Below, in pieces: positions 45,401-56,016 of a DNA stretch of 64,000 bases; position 1 is the first letter of the stretch; each line of letters opens with the position of its first letter. The translations under genes were made by a program, and so were the position numbers. A model generated the notes under the pieces. It saw nothing but the letters and a program-made list of their open reading frames with translations, did no database searches and had not been told where the DNA came from. Origin of the DNA: Gonium pectorale (taxonomy: Eukaryota; Chlorophyta; Chlorophyceae; Chlamydomonadales; Volvocaceae); assembly GCA_001584585.1 (NCBI GenBank), contig LSYV01000007.1:1934070-1998069 (forward strand). Reading direction: 5' to 3'.

Positions 45401-48114
45401 CCCTGCCTTGCCGCCGGCTCCCTCCGCAGCAGCTCGTCCTGTTCAGCTGCCGCCTCCACCTACGAGGGCATGGCGACATCCAGCCTGACCCCGATAATCC
45501 GGCTCAACACTACGGCTTGGCGCTTACAAGTCCGTGGTGCGGCCTTCAACTGCGTGCAGCTGCCGGCGATGCAGCGCAAAGCGCGGCCAGCGCCGCTTCC
45601 CAACGCACTGTTTACCGCACCGCCTCACCAGCTGAGCGATGTGGGGCCATAGTCGGCGCAGCCACCCGCGGCGATGCGCGTCCAGCATCCAGCGGGTCAT
45701 GGCCCCCGCCACCCGCGCCGGCTCCACGTGCGGCAGGGCGAAAGCGCCAGCCTGCTCGCCGGCAATACCACTACCTCTGACACCTGGCAAAGGTACCGCT
45801 GGACCCCCCTGGAAAGCCGCTGACGCCGACGCCGCCTGTGCGGCAGGCAGCCGGAGTACGCGGGCCATCATCGGGAGCTGCTGGCCGTGCGTGCCATCGC
45901 CCCCCGGGCCTGTCGGACGCGGGAGCCCACGCGACGCGCCCGGGGACATCTCCGCGAGGAGTGCGTCGGACAGGAGCGCGAGGGCGGGGCCCCCGAGCCG
46001 CGGCTGACGTCGACACCGCCTGCATGTGGGTCGGCCATCCGGTGGGCCATAAGGATTTAAGGTTCGATCGAGACACATTTGTGGAATCGGCCGCAGGCAT
46101 GCACATTCACACCACCCCGGTCTCTGCACTTGGTCCTTGGCTGCCCTCTAGAATGGGCTTCGCAGGACGTGTTACCGATAGCAGTAACTGGCAGAGGCTA
46201 ATGAAGCCACTGGCCTCTGATGTGTGAGGTCCTGCTCAGAGTGCACTCGCGCTCAAGGTCCCCTCTGCCCTGCTAAGCCAAGGGTCGGTCCCGCACGCTA
46301 ACCCGGGCTGCATAACCAGAGTGACGCGTATCCCATGCTTCATTCCTCCAATGCACGCCTTGAGATGACCCCCTGGCAAGGTCAATACTCACTAGATTAG
46401 TTGGCCGGGGTGTCAGTGGCCCAAGGAGAAAGAGACAAGCACGCAATCGTGCGAAGCCAACCCCACGAGCACCGCACGCCCACGCACGCCCTCACACGGC
46501 GCACCTGGCGCCACGCGGCGCGCTTCCCGGATGGCGCCTCGCTGCCTCGACCGCCGTAGCAGCAAGGATTTCGGGAACCTCGGCAGATCTGCCCGTCAGG
46601 GCAACTGAAAGGACCGTGTCTGCTGCGACCGAGTGGTCGTCCGAGGCGGTGCTAGTGCCGCTCAGACGGCTGTACAGCTCCGCTGCGCCGGCACGCGCAG
46701 CTCCGGCGGCTGCAGATGCGAGCTGAACCGACGACTGGACCGCTTCGGAGTTGGCGGCCGCGCGCAAGTGCCCCAACAGCCCGTCCAGAGCGTCAGCAGC
46801 AGCCATGGCTGTGTCGGTCGGAGGGGCTCCATGCCCGCCGTCGTCGCCTCCCCTTCGCCCCGGCTGCAGGGGTGTCTCGGGGCTTGCCGCCTGCCCCGCT
46901 CGGAAAGCCAGATGGCTGATCAGGAGCCCTACTCGCTCGGAATCCCACGCCACGACATCTTCGCGACGTTCTTGATGCCCCTCAAAGTCCGCTGGAGGCC
47001 AAACGGACCGGCTGGACTGCCGTCCCTCCGGTCGACGCTCCCGCTGAAGCAGTATCAGCTGCTGCCTCACTGCCTGAGGTCCCAGCAAGGCACCCTCACG
47101 AGCGCCAAGCAGCGACTCTGCGCATTGGCCCTGCTGCTGGTGCCCGTATGGGTGATGTCCCAAGGGCAGCATTAGAAGCCGACGGCGGGACGATACGCGT
47201 CGCGGGTCAGCGCCCAAGCGCTGCTCCGCACCGAGGATGGTGGACAGATACCCCGAGCCGAACCCGTCTGCCGGCTGCAAGTCCGCCACAAACCGCCCTT
47301 CCTGCCCAAACATCCAGGAGGCAGCGGGCCGCTGAATGGCTGCCGCCGCCGGGTCTTCGAGCCCCATGCCGTGAAGTGTCAGCGTCGGTACCACGGGCAC
47401 CGCCGCCAGGCGTACAGCAGCGGGGTGCACAGGCTGCTGCCAGGAACCTTCGTGCACACGCGGCCCAGCGGCGTGATGGCGGCTGTCTGCATCAGCGACC
47501 AACGGTTGGCCGCCTATTCCCGGCAGTGTCCGGCAGTGGTCTGGGCAGGGTGCGGAAGCGACCAGCCTGCCCGTCATCGCGCTCAACTCGTGCACAGGCG
47601 GCGCCAGGGTACGAACCCCTGGGGGGTGTCGGAGCTGTTGTTGTTGGGTGTGCAATCGCCCCAACGTACAGCCCGAGTGCTGCTGAGGTGGGAGTGCAAG
47701 AGTACGGAACTCCGGCAGGTTCTGCAGGGACGAGGGCTGCGGCATGGGTGCGAACCGCGATGAGGGGGCGCCCCCACCCGTGCGGGCTGCCTCCTTCAGC
47801 AAGCTCTGTGCTCCTCCCCACGGTGGGTGGTCCATTGGGTCGCATGGTTCGCTGCCGAAGCCGATCGACGACACTGCAGCGCCACAGCTCCCGGTTAAGT
47901 TGCCGCCCAGACGTCCGGGGGGCGGCGTGCCATGTGTGCCATGGACGTAATGCAGTGTTTGGCCTCGCGTTTCGATATCGTCGGCCAACTCCGCCAGGGT
48001 GGTGGCAGCGCCGGCATCGGAGTTTGCCGTGCGGCTCAAGCGTCCGTCTCCCGCCGACGCGCACTGGCGCACCACCGCAGTCAATCGGGATTTGAAGTGT
48101 TCACCCTTATCCAT
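36472..48114 (-). CDS. DEMETER-like 5-methylcytosine DNA glycosylase with J-domain
   Basis: Fifteen phase-consistent exons: 45082-44839, 44673-44625, 44409-44018, 43794-43267, 43193-43121, 42865-42803, 42640-42593, 42385-42299, 41977-41888, 41730-39171, 39037-38877, 38673-38359, 38140-37336, 37011-36739 and 36668-36472, about 1960 residues. N-terminal exons lie upstream: one long open frame 48114-46492, and others near 46010-45640 and 45460-45330, with unresolved joins. The enzyme excises 5-methylcytosine to start base-excision demethylation. Visible are GSVLDSVVGTFLTQNAADVLSSAAFM, ILAKRIKAFL, SLEWLRNAD, the helix-hairpin-helix GIAGLGRKS with catalytic Lys (43162-43160), FPVDINVARVFARLGW with catalytic Asp (42853-42851), TLYELHYQAITLGK, and the [4Fe-4S] ligands C-x6-C-x2-C-x5-C (41971-41921). 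The C-terminal RRM-like domain shows LRGAFPLNG|TYFQTNE and GAVCVRGF. The plant permuted CXXC unit is not seen. A J-domain sits between the cluster and the C-terminal domain. Confidence 0.9.
38281..38332. repeat. 19-bp imperfect direct repeat in a DEMETER-like intron
   Basis: cctacgttctcacaggcga at 38281-38299 recurs with two changes at 38314-38332, inside the intron between the exons ending at 38359 and starting at 38140 on the minus strand. Confidence 0.8.
38877..39037 (-). other. J-domain (DnaJ) exon of the DEMETER-like gene
   Basis: The exon encodes KEHFALPLTSIGAAA then RQRFRELSMAVHPDKCGHP and AFNLLSRAL. This is helices II and III of a J-domain with an intact HPD triad (38951-38943). The preceding long exon ends WALRVLGLAPTAH, which looks like the J-domain helix I entry (VLGL). 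Entry phase 1 and exit phase 0 match the donor at 39171 and the acceptor at 38673, so the J-domain is read in frame with both the glycosylase core and the C-terminal RRM-like domain. J-domains stimulate Hsp70 ATPase through HPD. Confidence 0.8.
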
Positions 48115-48876
48115 TGGGGACTGCCTTCGAGGAGGCATGGGGAGGGGCAGGTGCCAACAGCTGTCATATCGCCTCCGCACCCATGCGTAGGCGGAAGCAC
48201 ATCTCTGAGTACCGGCAGTCCCGGCAGTAGGATACTATGTTGCAAGACATCTTGCAGGCCACCGTGGTAGGAGCTCGCGGCGCGCATGCTTACCTGGCAG
48301 GGACCTACCAGGGTTCGTCAGCAGACATGAAAACGAGTAGTGAATACCCATATGCTTTGCTTCCGTTGAAATCTGAAGCGCGATGGTTCGAGAGCTCTGT
48401 CATTACTGCCGACATGCTTGACGGCAACGGGCGAGGCCTGTTGTTAGGATTACAGGTTAGTTTTCGCCAGTGATGCAGTGGACTACTTCAACTCAATGGC
48501 TCTGCATAACATCCGTTGAGCGGTTGGCAGTTGCTCATTTCGTTGACGAGCGCAAGGCCCCGTCCGGACTGGCCGTAGTCGCCACGCGCCCGCCGCGGCC
48601 GATCAGGATGAACCGTTAGGCCGCCTGGCGGGCGATCGGGCGAACAGCTGGCTGCCGCAGGCGACCTCATTTGTGAGGGGGGAGGGAGGAGGGGGAGCTG
48701 GGGGAGGTACCTGCACCAAGAGAGACACATGTAGCAGCCTCCAGCTTGGCAATCCTGTAGGGTAGTTCGTGTTCATGGCTTACACAGCTGACTACCACCA
48801 TGACTATTACCGGTACAGCTCGCTCGCCCACAGCGCTGCTGCCCAGCACACCCGTGGTAGCAGCACATGAATCCGT
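48115..48876. promoter_or_regulatory. Upstream region of the DEMETER-like gene
   Basis: Between the proposed start of the DEMETER-like gene and the retroelement-like sequence. It should hold the promoter of the former. No coding exon is supported. Confidence 0.35.
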
Positions 48877-50226
48877 GTGCCACATACACGCACACACCAT
48901 ACGCCCGCCCACATCGGACTCCCTGCCAGCTTCCTTACTGCCCTCGTCGCCCCTCTTGGCCACGTGCTCGCCGCTCGTCGCACCCGCGCCCCGCCCAACA
49001 TCTCCCAGCGCCTCTGGGTTCCTGGCGCCGTGCCCCAGTTCGCCCCCACCGCAGCCATCCAGCAAGCCATCACCGTCGCCACTGCCACCTGCCCCCTCCC
49101 CGGACCCCGCCCCACCATCCACCTCACCGCGGGCCGCCCCCTCTTGCAGCTCTTCTGTACCTACGGCCGCTTCGCCCGCCACCTCACCGCCACGTCTCTG
49201 GCCCGCCTGCGTGCTGCCCCGTGCCGCTGCCATGAGGCCGCCTTCGCCCACCTCCGTCCCCCTGGCATCCCCCACGTCGTCACCACCGCCCCCGACATCA
49301 TCCTGGGGCCCCGCCTATATGAGTTCTTCCGCAAAGGCGCCCACTACCGTGCCCATGAACCACCCCCGTCCCTCCCTCAGCTGCTTGACGACACCCTCGC
49401 CCACGCCCTGCAGTTTGCCCGCAACACGGAACTCGAGTACGCCCTGCCCCGCGGCAGCCTCTCTGACTGGGCGCACACCTTCTGTGACACTGTCGCGTCG
49501 CACATCCACGCCCCCACTGGCAGCTACCGGTTTCCCTGGGCTCACAGCATCCTCAGCCCCACCGACCAGCTGGACTACCGCCAGCGCACCGCCGGCTTCG
49601 TCACCACCGTCACTGACAAGAGCTCCGCCACCATGCAACTCGTGTGCGCCAAGTACTATGCTGACACGGTCATGCGGGACATCGACACCGGCGGCCTCTT
49701 CCGCCCGCCAGCCCCCGCCGCCACCCCCGCTGGCCCGGTCGCCCACCCCCCCTCGCCCCTCCCGCCCTCGCCCCGCCTGCCCCGGCCGCCACCGACCTTG
49801 TGGCCCCGGACCCCCTCCCCACCACCACCGCCGGTGCCGCCGTCCACCCCGCCCCTACCGCCCCCCCACCGCGCCCCCCACCCCGCCCCCGTCTCCGACG
49901 TCCACCCCTCCCCACCCCTGCCCCCGCCGCCACCGCCCCCAACCCCATCTGTTGGCTCCCCTGCCTCCACCACACCGACAGCTGGCCCCCCCAGCCCCGG
50001 CATCGGCCCCAGCCCGGTGGGCCACGCTCCCGCCACCTCCGCCGTCCGACCCACTGGCCACCTCCTGCCGCTCGCTGACCACGCCGCGCAGTTCGCGGCC
50101 GCAACAACTCGCACACNNNNNNNNNNNNNNNNNNNNCTCTTTTTTACACGCACTCCGCACTTTCCCGATTCCCCATTCCGCAGTCTGTGGTTCCGCACCC
50201 CGAAGCAGTTCTGCACTCCGAAGTAG
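48877..50226 (+). mobile_element. Retroelement-like ORF fragment (interrupted by gap)
   Basis: A long open frame, extremely C-rich on this strand, encodes about 270 ordered residues followed by a Pro-rich low-complexity linker and then a 20-N gap. Ordered parts include LGPRLYEFFRKGAHYRAH, LLDDTLAHALQFA and TVTDKSSATMQLVCAKYYADTV. These resemble the segment just upstream of the reverse transcriptase in retroelement proteins of green algae, possibly Penelope-like or LINE-like, where a P-x-DK-x...VCK-x-Y motif occurs. No catalytic YxDD box is seen, so it is an incomplete copy or its RT lies in the missing sequence. The frame after the gap gives only a short repeat-derived stretch. Confidence 0.45.
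50117..50136. other. Assembly gap (20 N)
   Basis: A short placeholder gap inside repetitive, retroelement-like sequence; its true size may be much larger. Confidence 0.99.
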
Positions 50227-50256
50227 CTTTGCACTCTGCAGCAGTCCGTAGTAGTC
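50191..50256. repeat. Degenerate tandem repeat
   Basis: Units of about 17-19 bp related to ttctgcactccgaagtag follow one another directly after the gap, with a few substitutions each. Confidence 0.65.
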
Positions 50257-50770
50257 CAGTGCCCCCCCCCCCGCCTTCTCCTCCTCCGCCGCCTCTTTAT
50301 TTGCGGGCCCGCTCGCCCGGCGCCCGCAGCTGCTCGTGTTGCTTGGCGGGCAAGCTGCCGCCGGACTTGGCCCGCAGCTCAAGCCTGAACTCGGGCTGTG
50401 CCGCCTCGCGGGTTGCCATACAGGGTAGCGCGCGGCACCATCAGGGGCTCTCCGGACTGCCCAAGCTGTACGCCTCAACATGGGACGGAGCCCTGGCAGC
50501 CCAGCTCCCGCCCCCATGGGCGGTGACCATGCTGCAGCCTTCATACAAATAGAGCGCACCGTTGTTCCGTGGCGTGAGCGTGTGCATTACTTTGGGTTGT
50601 ACCGGAGCCCCAATGTCCCGTTTGCTGGCTGCACTACCGAGCTGGAGACGGGCTGTGTTTGCTCTGCTCACATGGCTGGATGCCGCCCGCATCTGGGGGC
50701 CGGCCGTACAATGTGCTGGGGATTTGTTTGAAGAGGCACTGCTGCACCCGATGGTGTAATTGCAGAAGGA

Positions 50771-51515
50771 TTTCCTGAAGCGTTGTGTCCGTCTGTGCAG
50801 CTGCTTTATCGGGAGCTTGGGCAGTTGCCCTTACACCATTTTAAGCTTCGTCAAGTGTGTGGGTTTTGGAACCGTTTAGTGGAAAGGGCGGGCACTGTCT
50901 ATCGTGATGCCTTACTTTGCCGGATGTTGAGATGGCTTGTAGGAAAAGCTCTTCTGACTGTTGGGCTGCTGCCTTGTTGGACGCTTGGGCTACTCAGCGC
51001 TTCTATGAACGGCATGTGTCACATAAGATTCGGTTGGACGAGCTCTTTGCAAGCTCTTAAGGAACGGTTCCTCGAGCCGTGGCGTGTTCATGAAATCCCT
51101 GTAGACCCTATACCCACTATACTGTAACCTTTACGGGTGAAGGGGTGAAGATGTGTCGGCACTACAACTGGGTGCTTGATCCAGTGATGATTGCTACATG
51201 CCAGCAGTACCAGAATGTCTCCCTGCCTTAACATACAGCAGATACATGCTCCTGCTCGTTTCCGTGTCTGTACGTGGCCACTCCCTGATTACCGGGACAC
51301 ACGCCTCAGAACAACAGTTAGTCGCGTGTGCAAGTCTGGAAGCTTTAAAGGTACATATCATGTTGTTTTGGATGCAGTGCTCATAGTTTACTAGACGAAT
51401 GCGGAATTTCTCGTACTGGTGATAGTACGATGCGGTTATGGACGGACACTGACCCCTATGAGGTCGATGCATTCCGTGCCTCAGTTCACACTCTTCGCAA
51501 ATGTGTCATGCCCTA
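50771..51515 (+). mobile_element. Decayed non-LTR retrotransposon 3' remnant
   Basis: The frame 50771-51127 encodes LLYRELGQLPLHHFKLRQVCGFWNRLVER and more. The pattern ELG-x-LPL...FWN-x-LV is what I know from the region following the reverse transcriptase in non-LTR elements of volvocine algae. A second short piece, DTDPYEVDAFRASVHTLRK, occurs at about 51430-51515 in another frame. The base composition is clearly lower in GC than that of the host genes, and the frame is broken, so this is an inactive remnant. Whether it belongs to the same element as the 48.9-50.2 kb fragment is not settled. Confidence 0.45.
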
Positions 51516-52869
51516 AGTTGCGCTTTCCTTTTCGGGTTCTGGGTCTCACAGCAAACTAGGACACAAAGGGTGTTTCTAATAGCGCGGGACCTCTACTGTG
51601 GCGTGTCGGGAGCAAATCGGCTCGCGTGCACTCGTCTTGTGCTGCGCAGGCTGCACCAGCTGCACAGCCACCTGCTGCATGCAGCATACGTGAGTGTAAG
51701 GAGCGCTTTATGTGTCGAAGCCGATACGAGAGACACAACACTTCTAACACGGGATTTGCTTTGCGTTGACCTGGCTGGAGTGCCCAAGTGGGGCGCAAGC
51801 AATACCGCGCTGGCATGTGCAACCCAAGCTCCAGCCCGGCGCCGACCGGATGTAGCAAGTGAGTAAGGCTTCATTACACACTACCCACAACATCACTTAA
51901 ACGCAATGTGAATGTAAGCATAAAGGTTGCTATCGACATAAACTCCTGTATCGTGACCCATACGGGGGTTCCGCCGTACCATGTCATGGACGGCGTGGCG
52001 CAGGCATGGCGCCTTTTTGAGCTGGCTCGACATCTATCGCAAAGCACCACCTGCAGGCCCACCACAGCGGTCGACGCCATGACGCAATGCTGGGCACCCA
52101 ACAGCGCAGCTGCGCTCATTTGCAACAACGATCCTGCTTGAAACCCCGCTCAGCGTTTGCAGCTTACTGGTCTTACGACGCCCCTTTCCACCGATAAGGT
52201 CACTTCGAAAACGTCCTACAAAACGTACCCTGTCGTGGCTGTAGCCGAATTCCAGCGCGGCCCAAGTAACATGCACATACTAGCAGCACGGGAAGCCGTC
52301 CTCATGGGGGCGCCCCTCCCGTCGCACGCATCATGCCTCGGCCCCCGCATACCCATTGCCTGGCCCGGACCGCATGCCGGTCGGCATGCACACACACAAA
52401 GTTCGATGAGTTTGTATCGTGCGAAACAATGACCACGCCCGCCCCAAGTTGCGCTATGCACGCAGGCGATTGGCAGCACTCAGCAACTTCAGGGCCCCAT
52501 AGCGCAATTCTCCTTAAAAGCCACACACCGGCCGTCGGAAGCACCTCAAAGTATGTCTCAGGTACAGCACCCTGCGCAACTTTCTGGGGCCCCTCTCATG
52601 GACATGCCGCGTGCACACGATCGCCCTTTACCCCATCCTAACCAAACAACGCATGCAAGCAAACCAAGCCGGCGGTGCCCGCAGCGCACCCATTTTTGAA
52701 TACCATGCACTGGAGACACCTGGAGAACGCTACTTCAGTCAGCGCATCTCCAGAGTTCATTTGAACTAGACTGACGCCCAAATACCAAGCGATGCCTGAG
52801 CTGCGCTGGCTGCCAAGAGGGGACAAGTATTCCACTGCCTTGCTATGCCCGCAGCAGGATGCACCTGGC
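51516..52869. other. Intergenic / WEE1 3' side
   Basis: No supported exon. A TGTAA complement lies near 51874, about 1 kb downstream of the WEE1 stop codon. Confidence 0.35.
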
Positions 52870-55241
52870 CTATTGCGAGGTATTCATTCCCTGCTGCGAG
52901 TCCTTATGGGCACTGCCCTGAACCGAGAACTTCTCGGTGAGCAGCCGGAGGAGGTTGTCCGCCGTTGGCCGGTTCTGGGGCTCGGGAGCCATCATTTTCT
53001 GCGTAGCGATGGCAATAAGGTGGCGGTCCTCGGAATAAACACCTCCTGGAATCCATCTAGGCATACGTCCCCGCTGCGCTTTGCACACAGCTCTGTTCGA
53101 ACACGTCAACGCAGATGCTGGCGGATGTCGCGGTCTGGGCTGTGTGCCGTTGATGTACCGACATGCCCAAGGCCCCGTGGAGCTTACCTTGAGCAGCGCC
53201 ACGACCCGGCCGCTGACGCTGGGAAGGAAAATCTTGCCGTTTCGGATATCGTGGTATAGCTGCCCGTTCTTCGGCAGCTCACTGCCGCGCAGGAGCTCGT
53301 AGGCTGCTGCGCCCAGCGCAAAGATGTCCAACCGGTCGGCGAATCCACTGCTCAGGAAGTCGCGACTCTTGAGCGCCTCCGGGGCGAGGTACCTGCAAGA
53401 CACAAGTGCCAGCGTTTAACACGCCGCAACAAGCCTCTCTGAAACACAGCCAAGAAGGACAACCTACTTTGAATCGCCCTCGGATGTCCCTGCCCGCTGG
53501 CCGGCGGGCCCGGCCGCCAGCCCGAAGTCGCCCAGCTTGTAAACCAGGCCGCTGGAGCTGCTCGTGGAGGCAGTGTGGCCGCTGACCGCGAGGTAGATGT
53601 TGTCGGGCTTGATGTCCAGGTGCACCATGCCCAGCTCGTGGATGCGCTTTAGCGCGGAGGCCATCTGCAATGTGGTGTGGCGGGTCAGGGCAAAGGGCTG
53701 GTGCACGGGCTCGACCTATGCCATCAGTATTCGCGGCCATCGGACAGGTCTCACCTGTCGGAGCATGTCCAGGACGTCGGCCTCCTTGACTTGACCGAGT
53801 CGCTTGAACACGTCTCGCATGCTCTCGCTGCACAGCTCTAGCTTCAGGAAGGCCTGCTCTGCGTCGCCCCCGGGCTCGAACCAGGCATCATACAGTCCCA
53901 CTATGTTCGGGTGCGGCTGCACCGCAGCCAGCGCTTGCATCTCCTGAGTTAGAGAGCAGCAAAAAAAATGTTAGGCCGATCCGGCACATACAATCGGAGC
54001 TGGTGCAATCATTGGCATACTGACGTTCGCACCAGACTTGCCCGACCCAACTCACGTTTAGCCACATGTTGCGGGCCTGCAGCGTCATGATGGGGTTGCG
54101 GTTGGTTTTGATGGCGTACGCAACGCCAGTGAGTCGGTGCACGGACCGGTAGACTTTGCTGAAGTTGCCGTGCCCGAGCTCCGCCTCCTGATGGTAGTCC
54201 CAGCTGCGCAGCAGCCATTGCACACGATTGTAGAAGAACAGCAATGCAGCAATCAAGCGTGCCCACTTACTGGTAACGGCTGTAGTTGCCACGGTTAAGG
54301 CAAGACTGGGAAGCCTGAAACACGTGGTTGTCATCGTCCGCGCGCACCAGGTATGGGTTGCGCGGCATTGGCGGCTGCACGTCCCGTAGCCGGGGAATAG
54401 GCGGCCGACCTGTGCATCAACGCGTTTTGGACTTCTTTTAGGACCAACGGTAAGGGATGTGAGCTCACAGCTACCAGTGAGCTCGAGGAGCTATGCTGTC
54501 CCATCAGTATGCGCCTGTTACATACCACGCACCTGACAGCGCTTTGCTGCATGTGCTTGGCTCCCCTGCAGACCGGCTCAGGCTCTGGCTGCTGCATTCC
54601 TCGTCTATGCTCGCTGCAAGTGGCATCCACACGGGCAGTGTACGAGTGGGGCTCAGCGACCAGAAAAACGAGGCTGCAAGCAAAGCCGAGAGGCCCATAC
54701 AACACTTCAAAACCGAACGGGAAGCGCACCTGCAGGCAGAACCTTTAGAGGCCGCGGTCGCTTTTGGGCACGCGGTGAGGGCATCGGCGACCTGCTGGCG
54801 TCGTCATCCAGCTGCATAGAGGACGGCTCATACTCCATGCGGAACTGCTGCTCTTGGGGCGTCAAGTAGTCGGGAGTGCTGCAGCAAAGCGTCAGAGGGG
54901 CCATGGTTCGGTGTCCTATTCACACGAAACCCAACACTGCACCTCTCCCGAGAACCTGCGATGCCTCACACCCTTTGACACGTTGGCCTAGACAAACCCA
55001 GCGGGAGCGGTACTCACTATTGCGGAACGTCCTGACTGGGCTGGCTGCTCAAGTCAAGAGCCCGCGGGCGGAGGGAGCGCGAATGGGGTCGCGGCTCCTG
55101 AGATGGGGCGTCTTGGAGATTCATCTGCCGCATGGAGAACTGCAGCGAGTTCGTGCTCTCGCTGCACTGCTGGGCCATTTTTTGCTTGTTGTAGTAGGAG
55201 AACAAGCTGCCGGTGCCGGACGGCTTAAGCGCCACCGCCAT
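52870..55241 (-). CDS. WEE1: WEE1-type cell-cycle kinase
   Basis: Eight exons join in phase: 55241-55018, 54878-54730, 54409-54271, 54203-54056, 53943-53755, 53664-53468, 53392-53188 and 52998-52870, giving about 459 residues. The N-terminal 165 residues are Ser/Gln/Arg-rich and probably disordered. The kinase domain then starts with LGHGNFSKVY (glycine loop, about 181) and AYAIK (ATP-binding Lys, about 203), EMQALAAVQPHPNIVGLYDAWFE, LKLELC, the catalytic HLDIKPDNIYL (Asp about 300), KLGDFGLAA (about 326-333), EGDSKYLAPEAL, LDIFALGAAAYELLRG and LPKNGQLYHDIR. The EGDSxY activation segment and LPKNG loop are typical of WEE1. WEE1 delays mitotic entry by phosphorylating the inhibitory Tyr of CDK1; in volvocine algae it acts with multiple-fission size control. 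The short C-terminus is as in plants. Confidence 0.93.
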
Positions 55242-56016
55242 TTTGCTGCCTGCAACTCCGTGCAGCTCAACTGGTGGACAGTGCTAGTGCTGTAAACAGT
55301 AAAGATTCCAACGTTGGAGGAGAGCGCTGAAGGTCGGTCAGGGTGGGAACGTAAGTGGGTCGGCAAAGCACTGACAGCTGGCGTTGTAATGCTGTGGTGT
55401 AAAAAGTCTATACCGTCGGCCCTAGTGCCTAGTATAAGTTGGGGACGTACAGCGGAAGCTGTGTGACAGCTGTGACTCGTCCTTGACCTGTGCCCCCAAG
55501 AAGTATGCTGCTCGTACTTGGGGTAACGCGAACGTAAACGTAATGTGTATAAGGTACGCTGTTCACGGCACATGCATGGATCATGGAACCAGTGAAACTG
55601 CGCAGCACGAACGCCAAAGTGCGACCAAAGGCCCAAAGCGTCACGCCGCTCGTCCACCCTCTTCGCTTGCAGAAGCAGAAGCAGCGTCGGACTCGTGGTT
55701 AGCATTCTGGTCAGTCTCTGGGGTCAGCGGACCAGTCGCCCGACGGGGATCCACCATAGCGAGGGGCAACGCTGGTTACACAGCGCTCTCTGACAATGAT
55801 GCGGACACGTGCTTCACCGTTGCTGCGCGACGCAGTGAACGTATAGCTATAGTACTATTCTGCGGCTGGTCAGCTGTAAACCGCTGGACCCTGGATGCTT
55901 GGCTTGGAGTCCTGGGGCCTTAACGCGGTGTTGGAGACATTGGTCCACTGACCACGGCAGTCGCCCTGCGTGCGGGAGCTCCTGCACATTGACAAGCTTA
56001 TAGCGGAGTGGGAAGG
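55242..56016. promoter_or_regulatory. Divergent upstream region, WEE1 / bestrophin-like
   Basis: These 775 bases separate the two divergent start codons and must contain both promoters and 5' leaders. No coding exon is supported. Confidence 0.45.
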
